The position numbers and the translations under genes are program-made. Source: an uncultured Eubacteriales bacterium (GTDB taxonomy: Bacteria; Bacillota; Clostridia; Lachnospirales; Lachnospiraceae). Taken from it: DNA of 54,108 nt. The stretch covers positions 3,279 to 57,386 of the forward strand of contig CASFAQ010000014.1 in NCBI GenBank assembly GCA_949292725.1. Direction: 5' to 3'. The notes under the pieces are model-generated. The model made no database searches. It was not told where the DNA came from and saw only the letters and a list, made by a program, of their open reading frames with translations. Positions 47,629 to 54,108 of this stretch are shown here, in pieces (position 1 is the stretch's first letter; every line of letters begins with the position of its first letter).

Positions 47629-48202
47629 CGGTCGGGTACAGCTTCCTTCACTAGAGCAGGTGGAGGGCGAGAAGATGCGTCTCTTACGCAGAAGCCGGTA
47701 CATAAAGACACTCGTTACGACGATAGCGTCACTGCTTGTGGTAGCGGCAGCGGCAGTACTTGTGGCGACACTGTTCCTGCCGGTCCTGCAGGTGGCGGGT
47801 ACGAGCATGGAGCCAACGCTCAATAACGGCGATATTATACTGCTCGTTAAGACGAAGGATTTTGATACCGGACAGATGATAGGATTCCGCCAGGATGGCA
47901 AGATCATCCTAAAGAGGGTAGTCGGAGGTCCGGGAGATTATATTATAATTGATGAAGAGGGTAATGTATTCGTCAACGGAGAGCATATCGAGGAACCGTA
48001 TATTACGGACAAGAGCAGGGGGAATTGTGACATAGAATTCCCGTATCAGGTTCCCGATGAAGCGTACTTTGTGATGGGAGACCACAGGTCAGTGTCGATT
48101 GACAGTCGTAACAGCGCTGTGGGATGCATTCAGAATGACCAGATCATAGGAAGGGTTATGTTGAGAATCTGGCCGCTAAAAGCCATTTCGTTGATTTTTT
48201 AA
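47603..48202 (+). CDS. lepB: Signal peptidase I
   Basis: 199 residues. A basic N-terminal tail, one transmembrane helix (about 36-60), the catalytic serine S69 in GTSMEPT and the general base Lys in KRVVGG (about residue 104), then the box-E segment (YFVMGDHRSVSIDSRN; D and R conserved). Family S26. It probably matures the secreted adhesin next door, though it may serve general secretion. ATG 47603 has GGAGGTGG six bases upstream. It lies eight bases before the adhesin gene. Confidence 0.93.
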   Translation: MHGRKSRRNGRVQLPSLEQVEGEKMRLLRRSRYIKTLVTTIASLLVVAAAAVLVATLFLPVLQVAGTSMEPTLNNGDIILLVKTKDFDTGQMIGFRQDGKIILKRVVGGPGDYIIIDEEGNVFVNGEHIEEPYITDKSRGNCDIEFPYQVPDEAYFVMGDHRSVSIDSRNSAVGCIQNDQIIGRVMLRIWPLKAISLIF

Positions 48203-48209
48203 GGAAAGA

Positions 48210-51200
48210 ATGATGAGAAACATTATAGAGAACTGTTTAACCCAACTTAACAATTACAGAATGAGACAGCGAAGAAAGACGGTACTGGTTTTGACCCTGT
48301 CTATATTTGTCGTTGCAGGAGTAAGCTGGTCTCTGCACCTCAATGGAGAGAGTCAGACTCCCGGCATATATTGTGGTGAAACCGACCCGCCCCATACACA
48401 TACACTCGCATGTTACTCTAATCCGGAGGCAGACGTCGAGACCGAGGATGACTGGGAGAAGACAATGTCCGAGGTCCTCCTTAGCGGGGCGTACGGCGAG
48501 GATGTGATTGCGATAGCACAGACACAGCTTGGCTATAGTGAAAGCCGGGCTAATTATCGTGTCGAAACGGACGAGGAGGGCACGGAGCTCATAAAGGGCT
48601 ACACACGCTACGGCGCCATGTATGATGATGCCTATATGGACTGGGACGCCGCATTCGTGAGCTTCTGTCTGGAGTATGCGGGAGTATCTGCCGAAGAATT
48701 TCCATATGGGACGAACGTCACGGATTGTGTAAAGGCTCTTACGGATGCAGGTAAGGGGCTGTATGTTGAGGCAGCAGGATACGTACCCGCTAAGGGAGAT
48801 GTGGTATTCTTCGATACGGATGATGATGAAGTGACGGATCATATGGGCCTTGTGTCGGAGTGTATATCCAAGACGGATAAGGACGGTGTTCTGTCATACA
48901 GTATAAGTACGATAGAAGGGGATATCAGTAAGGAGATTGCGGAAGAAGGTGCGGCAGATACGACGGATGCGGTCGCAACCCTCATGTATGCCCTTGATGA
49001 CGAGACGATAGTCGGATACGGTAAACTTTCGGCTGTGGAGTCAGGGTATGATAATGAAGGTAAGGATATAGCAGAGGCCGCAGCTGATGAGCCGGTCTCA
49101 GACGACGCAGACTCTGCGCAGACACAGGAGGCTGCGGATAGTACGGATTCTGAAAATGGCGTTACGGATGTTATAGAATCCGTTACCAAATCCGCTGTAA
49201 GGATGCAGAGAAACTCATCCGCAGAGGGCACGGATGAGGGGGATACGAATACACAGGACGGCACGACCGATACTATAGAAGAGGTTACCCTTAATACCAA
49301 CGCCGGTTCAAGGACCTATCAGACACATTTTGAGCGAGCATGGCGTGCTGATCATAGTAATGATGCCAGAACAATAAAATATGCAATACATGTTGGAGAG
49401 ACGGTGATTCTTGAGATATCCAATTTTGAATATGCTCCAGCTGCTGTAGCTGATGGTGCCGGGGACGATGTTGTAAAGTTTACGACCTATCAAGCCGGAA
49501 AAGGGCAATCCACTTACTCGGGTATGACAGTATTTCAGAAGATAGAGTTTAAGGCATTAAAGAAGGGTACGACAAGTATTACATTAGACGGAATACTGAG
49601 TGAAATTGAATTTCTGGAATATGATAATGAGGGTAATCTCACAAATAAACCAAAGGATTTCAGAGGTAAAAAGATAACCTTAGATATTCATGTATACGAT
49701 CTGGATGAAACACCGGATTATACTGGGATATATGATCCTAAAGTAGTGCATAATCATGTGGACGTTGAGGTAGAGGCATCATTTAATATCCGTGTGTATG
49801 GTCCTGATGGAACATATGAGACAGTTAAGCCGGATGAAGGCAGCGTTAATGTTGAGTCTGTATATGCAACGGTATATAATACGGCGGCGCTGCTTGATAT
49901 CGAAGGGTATTCTGATGGATTAAAGAAGTGGGATGAGGAATTGCTTAATAATCCAGAGGCGGAAATTGGAACTGCTACGGCGCCTGATGTATCTCCGAAC
50001 CCCAATACTGGAGAAAAATATCAACTCGAAAATGTACGTACAGTCAGTTACAATGGTAATGAGATATACGCCTACGATCTTAAATATCAACCAAAAGCCA
50101 TATCAGGATCATCGGGACAGTACGAATTTAAGTGCGAGGGCTGGGGATGGCATAATCTGTTCGACGGAGATACTGTTGAGATGCATGTCGAGATATCATA
50201 TGAGGTTGGAGGCAAGTCGTACCGGGCAAGTCAGGTGGTTGTGGTACCGATATGTCTAAGTCTCAGTGCATGTCCTGGGTCGACAGCGGATGATATCAAT
50301 CACGGCTTCGATGTAAAGGTGGATATGAATGACATCGTAGAGACTGAGGCAAGCTACATAAGTAAGACCGACCAGTACGGTAACCCCGTTGCGAATGCAG
50401 AATTTAAATTTACACCAACAGATACCGATAAAGCGGAGGGTATTACTCTTAAAACTGATGATAGCGGGATAGCCACATTCTATAATGATGATAGTACTCC
50501 TATGAATCTTAAGCAGCTTAAAGATAAGATTGGAGATACATTCACCATGGAAGAGGTGACTGTACCGGGAGGCTACAGAAAGATGCCAACCCCGGCAAAA
50601 TTTGAGATAATTGGTGAGGATACAACAGGTAAGAATCTGTATCTTACCTGTACGAATCCGTATGACAGCGGCGTATGGATCAATCCAAGCGTCCGTATAG
50701 AGGCAGATGATACGCTTACACCGGCTGGTGGAGGGGAGACAATTACATACTATAATCGTTCCACCGGAGATACAGATAAAGGAAAAATTACGTTTAACGG
50801 TAAGTTATACGCCGTGGTGATGAAGAAGGGTACGAATGTAGATTATCCTGTATACGGCAGTGATAAGGACGGATATTATCTTGCGACAAGTGAGGGGGCT
50901 AACGGAGTATTAGAGTTACTTAGTAAGAAAGGGCATCCGGGTCTGTACGAATTCGGCGTATCGGATAGCGGAATGTTCGTATCTACATCCATACAGAATC
51001 TGCCGGGCGACCCAAGCGAGTATGAGACATTTGCAGGAGATACAGGCGCTAAATATTGTATAAAGTATTATTATCAGGCAAATGGCGCCGATGGTATAGT
51101 TGAGATATCAAATGACGGTAACACATTTGATACATACTGGGGAAGTATGATAGAGATTGCGAATATTGAGAACCGCCTGCTCTTCCAGAAATTTGACACA

Positions 51201-54108
51201 ACGGACCATAAGATATCTGACGCAGTATTCGCAATGTATAAGGTTGACGAGGATGGAGAAACTGGGGATATTTATTACCCGGTGAATGAGAATACAAAGG
51301 TGTATCTGAAATCCGATAATGATTTGGATAATAAGGGAATCGCCACGGTGTGCATAGGCGATACTGAATATACGGATGCGACGTATGAGATAAAAACCCT
51401 TGAGAACTTTAGTGAATATAAGAAATCATCAGGCTATATTACCGATGCTGATATAGGTGATATTACAGTTACATATAATAATGGGGCAGATACGGTTACG
51501 GTTAATCCGGCAACGAATGCACAGAGGAAAGAGCTTGTGGGTTATACGCACGACGCCTGTGATGTGACTACCGAGTCGGGAACCGGACACTTTGAAATGC
51601 TAGAGACCGGAAATTACGTGATACGTGAGATACATGCTCCGAGAGGATATGAATTGAACCCAACGGAGGTAAAGGTAGCAGTAACAGATAGTGGTGTGTA
51701 CGCATACGCCGGCGCCGACTGGTGGGACAGTGATGGCGTACTGGTGGGAAGCGGACTGGGATACCTTCCTGTCAATCTCAGGTCATTTGCAAATGACGGC
51801 ATCGGAAATCAGACACTCAGGTGGATGTTTACCAAGGTTGGAATCATCGGAGGACCTGGAAGGGATAATGAATATACTTTCGCTAATCCAGATTCTTTTA
51901 CGTTTAATTACCTTAGGAATAACATTACGGGAGCGGATGGCGCCCTTAAATATGTCGACGGTCTTCTTGACGGACACAGTGATTCGGCAACATGGTCTAA
52001 TGAAGAAGCGCTGGTTAATTATCTTGAGTACGATCCTAACTCTGATGATGAAGCGTATAATTACAAGGTGAATGAAGATCAAACCTCACGTACTGGACAG
52101 CCTGTAGGCGTAGATGCAGACGGTAATGTACAAACTGCCAATTTGCGTGAAGGTTCAGGTACGAGCTTTCTGTATACCACATACGGCTGGTCAATCCTTG
52201 AGGCATATCAAGATTATGTGTATGGAAGTACAAAGGATATCGATGGATATAAGAGCCTCGACGGTAAAAATCTTGCCAGTATGTTCTCGAATTCGGTGTG
52301 TGTTGCCGTAAAGGATAAGTCCAAGGTGGACCTTACACTCCTTAAACGCAGCGATAAGAAAGACGAAAACGGCAATAATCTGCCACTTGCTGGTGCAGAA
52401 TTTGAGTTGTATAAGAAAGTTAAGGAAGAAGGTAGTGATGTAAACTACTATTACAGTTACGATAACGGTAAAGTAGAATGGGTTAAAGAAGAAACAAAAT
52501 TTAATACCCAAACTGATACATTCGCGGGATATAGGATTCCACTACCTGATGCATATAAGCTTGCGAAGAATGACAGCCTTACTATGGAAATGGAATATGA
52601 AGGCACGGGAAGCTATGCGAGGATATATCTTACCAGTGGAGAGGCTGACAATAACATGACCGATAGTGTATTAAATCAAGATGAGAAGAGTCTGACTTAT
52701 GTCAAAGGAACTCTTACAGCAGAAGGGGAATGTAATTATATATATATAAAAGCACCTTGGGGTGAGTCCTTTACCTTCCTTAAGATTAAAAGCATTAAGC
52801 TTACAAAGGGTGAAAGCTCTATTGATAATTTACTTGAATATATAGAACCGTCGAATGTTAGTATTGTAGGTTTATCTGATGCGAAGGTTACAAAAGCTGA
52901 TGACGAAAGTATTTCTTACAGTATAAAAGAATACGGTATAAAAGAAGGATATATAAGCTTTAAGGACCTTGATGAGGGAACATATTACCTTAAGGAAACA
53001 AAAGCGCCTGAAGGATACGATGTGATTCAGGATGAGATTACGATAACAGTGGGTCCGCAGTGGGGCGGAAGTAGCGGCGCTCCGTTCGTTAAAGTATCCG
53101 GAGGCTGGAATGCCGCCGAATTCGACGTGACCTCACCGTATTATGACAGCGACTCCAATGCATTTCAGTACGGACTGACGGTGGTGGACGAATCAAAGGG
53201 CATAAACCTTAAAGTCAGCAAAATGGCAAAGAATCAGGGTGAAAGCCTTACCGCACTTGATGGAGCAGAGTTCATACTCTATTACAAATCAAAAGACGCA
53301 GAATACTACTATCCTAAGGAATATGACGTTCAGCTTGATGATAGTAGTGTGTGGGTAAATGATAGAGCCAAAAAGACAGCGAATGCTGATGGTTCGTATA
53401 AGATTGATGTAACCGCCGATATTACCGATATTAATAATAAAAAGCTTGGTGAGTTTGGTTTTGCATTTCCTGAAGAATATTGGAATCTTACACATATCGA
53501 GCAGGTGGAGATAGAGTATGAGAATTCGACGATAACTGACGCTGAAGGACATGTGGAACATTATAATACGAATACAGTTGGCTGGATTGGTGGTGAGAAT
53601 GCACATCGTGAACCTCTAAACGAACCGAAAGAAGGAAGTGGCGTTATAACTATAGACGCCAAGCCGGGAGAGCAGGTATTTAGCACCACAAGACTGTTCG
53701 GTTTACCTACTGGCACTATAACTATCAAATCCGTGAAGCTTATCCCGGTCATGTCCACATGGCGTACAAATACCAGTGAGGCAGCCATATTTACAGGTTC
53801 AGAATTCACGATTGAGAATCTGCCTGATGGTAAATATTATCTGCGCGAGGTGGTAGTGCCCGACGGTTACAATAAGCCGGCGCAGGATGTTGAGATAACT
53901 ATAACAGATGGCAAAGTTACAAGCGTGGCAAATTCCGGCGATAATAATGTCTACACATCAACTGAAGCTGATGGTACGAAATCATACAGCATCAATGTAA
54001 TCAATGTTGCCGGATACGAGCTTCCCAGCACAGGAGGCATGGGAAATCAATTATATACATTTGGCGGTCTGCTGTTATTGACAGCGCCCCTTTTGTACGG
54101 ATGTGTCG
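48210..54108 (+). CDS. Giant LPSTG-anchored SpaA-repeat surface adhesin with amidase-like N-domain (3' partial)
   Basis: At least 1966 codons, open in one frame to the right edge. An AAGGAAAG site lies before two tandem ATGs. Region order: basic head and a hydrophobic segment (about 24-44); a CHAP-like amidase domain (about 95-275) where the motif normally WCAxFVSxC reads DWDAAFVSFC, with D146 replacing the catalytic Cys, and H211 present (DHMGLV); an acidic linker; an Ig-like region (about 375-465, GETVILEIS and LKKGTTSITL); and at least four SpaA/Cna-B-like domains, each beginning with a Lys-containing strand and closing with a Glu-containing E-x-x-x-P-x-G-Y motif: about 715-804, 990-1159, 1373-1614 and 1665-1901. 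LPSTG (1938-1942) and a hydrophobic anchor end the visible part. It is exported, then fixed to the wall by sortase. Intramolecular isopeptide bonds (Lys-Asn/Asp with catalytic Glu) are expected. Receptor unknown. Confidence 0.9.
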   Translation, partial: MMRNIIENCLTQLNNYRMRQRRKTVLVLTLSIFVVAGVSWSLHLNGESQTPGIYCGETDPPHTHTLACYSNPEADVETEDDWEKTMSEVLLSGAYGEDVIAIAQTQLGYSESRANYRVETDEEGTELIKGYTRYGAMYDDAYMDWDAAFVSFCLEYAGVSAEEFPYGTNVTDCVKALTDAGKGLYVEAAGYVPAKGDVVFFDTDDDEVTDHMGLVSECISKTDKDGVLSYSISTIEGDISKEIAEEGAADTTDAVATLMYALDDETIVGYGKLSAVESGYDNEGKDIAEAAADEPVSDDADSAQTQEAADSTDSENGVTDVIESVTKSAVRMQRNSSAEGTDEGDTNTQDGTTDTIEEVTLNTNAGSRTYQTHFERAWRADHSNDARTIKYAIHVGETVILEISNFEYAPAAVADGAGDDVVKFTTYQAGKGQSTYSGMTVFQKIEFKALKKGTTSITLDGILSEIEFLEYDNEGNLTNKPKDFRGKKITLDIHVYDLDETPDYTGIYDPKVVHNHVDVEVEASFNIRVYGPDGTYETVKPDEGSVNVESVYATVYNTAALLDIEGYSDGLKKWDEELLNNPEAEIGTATAPDVSPNPNTGEKYQLENVRTVSYNGNEIYAYDLKYQPKAISGSSGQYEFKCEGWGWHNLFDGDTVEMHVEISYEVGGKSYRASQVVVVPICLSLSACPGSTADDINHGFDVKVDMNDIVETEASYISKTDQYGNPVANAEFKFTPTDTDKAEGITLKTDDSGIATFYNDDSTPMNLKQLKDKIGDTFTMEEVTVPGGYRKMPTPAKFEIIGEDTTGKNLYLTCTNPYDSGVWINPSVRIEADDTLTPAGGGETITYYNRSTGDTDKGKITFNGKLYAVVMKKGTNVDYPVYGSDKDGYYLATSEGANGVLELLSKKGHPGLYEFGVSDSGMFVSTSIQNLPGDPSEYETFAGDTGAKYCIKYYYQANGADGIVEISNDGNTFDTYWGSMIEIANIENRLLFQKFDTTDHKISDAVFAMYKVDEDGETGDIYYPVNENTKVYLKSDNDLDNKGIATVCIGDTEYTDATYEIKTLENFSEYKKSSGYITDADIGDITVTYNNGADTVTVNPATNAQRKELVGYTHDACDVTTESGTGHFEMLETGNYVIREIHAPRGYELNPTEVKVAVTDSGVYAYAGADWWDSDGVLVGSGLGYLPVNLRSFANDGIGNQTLRWMFTKVGIIGGPGRDNEYTFANPDSFTFNYLRNNITGADGALKYVDGLLDGHSDSATWSNEEALVNYLEYDPNSDDEAYNYKVNEDQTSRTGQPVGVDADGNVQTANLREGSGTSFLYTTYGWSILEAYQDYVYGSTKDIDGYKSLDGKNLASMFSNSVCVAVKDKSKVDLTLLKRSDKKDENGNNLPLAGAEFELYKKVKEEGSDVNYYYSYDNGKVEWVKEETKFNTQTDTFAGYRIPLPDAYKLAKNDSLTMEMEYEGTGSYARIYLTSGEADNNMTDSVLNQDEKSLTYVKGTLTAEGECNYIYIKAPWGESFTFLKIKSIKLTKGESSIDNLLEYIEPSNVSIVGLSDAKVTKADDESISYSIKEYGIKEGYISFKDLDEGTYYLKETKAPEGYDVIQDEITITVGPQWGGSSGAPFVKVSGGWNAAEFDVTSPYYDSDSNAFQYGLTVVDESKGINLKVSKMAKNQGESLTALDGAEFILYYKSKDAEYYYPKEYDVQLDDSSVWVNDRAKKTANADGSYKIDVTADITDINNKKLGEFGFAFPEEYWNLTHIEQVEIEYENSTITDAEGHVEHYNTNTVGWIGGENAHREPLNEPKEGSGVITIDAKPGEQVFSTTRLFGLPTGTITIKSVKLIPVMSTWRTNTSEAAIFTGSEFTIENLPDGKYYLREVVVPDGYNKPAQDVEITITDGKVTSVANSGDNNVYTSTEADGTKSYSINVINVAGYELPSTGGMGNQLYTFGGLLLLTAPLLYGCV

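Noticed and set aside
48210..54108. Possible frameshift in the giant adhesin
   Set aside because: The distance from the ATG to the LPSTG codons is an exact multiple of three, and no in-frame stop was seen, so the frame is continuous.

Overview
The window is a chromosomal replication-origin region from a low-to-moderate GC, Gram-positive, anaerobic-type Firmicute, most likely a member of the Lachnospiraceae. This rests on the order rpmH-rnpA-yidD-yidC-jag-mnmE-mnmG-rsmG-parA-parB facing away from dnaA-dnaN-rlbA-recF-gyrB-gyrA, a large Alu-type SRP RNA, a GerA/SpoVAF-family spore-germination protein, a eukaryote/archaeal-type ProS, DUF4250 and DUF6128-like proteins, Fe-S fumarase, and tRNA genes without encoded CCA. 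The species assignment is inference.

Layout. 1-4039 (minus) holds a run of signalling and envelope genes: a partial secreted protein, a DUF3137-like membrane protein, a lipoprotein, a stand-alone receiver, and an overlapping histidine kinase/OmpR regulator pair. 4158-5692 (minus) carries tRNA-Ser and the two subunits of Fe-S fumarate hydratase, whose first gene overlaps the gyrA stop codon. 5689-14169 (minus) is gyrA, gyrB, recF, rlbA, dnaN and dnaA, with oriC (DnaA boxes and AT-rich DNA) between dnaN and dnaA. 14282-23688 (plus) is the rpmH-to-parB block, with two perfect parS palindromes just upstream of parA. 23740-31288 is mixed: tRNA-Lys, an unreported 48-codon gene, trmB, a broken D,D-carboxypeptidase gene, tRNA-Arg, metK, an orphan response regulator, an AI-2E-family permease, a TSCPD protein and two half-size chromate transporters. 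31419-39796 (plus) has the CCA-adding enzyme, a degenerate sigma/anti-sigma fusion, a DUF6128-like protein, tadA, SRP RNA, a TPR protein, murA and proS. 39803-47100 has DUF4250 (minus), a spoVAF-like gene, a small Ala/Pro/Thr-rich ORF, pth, mfd and a PpiC-type lipoprotein. From 47194 to the right edge is a surface-protein locus: a coiled-coil protein, a signal peptidase I and a giant LPSTG-anchored SpaA-repeat adhesin that runs off the window.

How the genes work together. The two divergent arms leaving oriC place replication initiation (DnaA, DnaN, oriC), topology (gyrase), segregation (ParA, ParB, parS) and translation/tRNA maturation (RnpA, MnmE/G, RsmG, TadA, Cca, TrmB, Pth) close together. 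Most genes point away from oriC, as expected for leading-strand coding. The strongest leads for follow-up are the giant adhesin, whose amidase-like domain has Asp where the catalytic Cys should be and whose two C-terminal SpaA domains carry similar jelly-roll-like insertions; the tandem parS pair, one of which includes the rsmG stop codon; three loci (D,D-carboxypeptidase, ECF sigma, small 41.6 kb ORF) that look damaged by deletions or a frameshift; and a conserved-looking 48-residue basic, Cys-rich protein beside trmB. I found no CRISPR array, insertion sequence or prophage.
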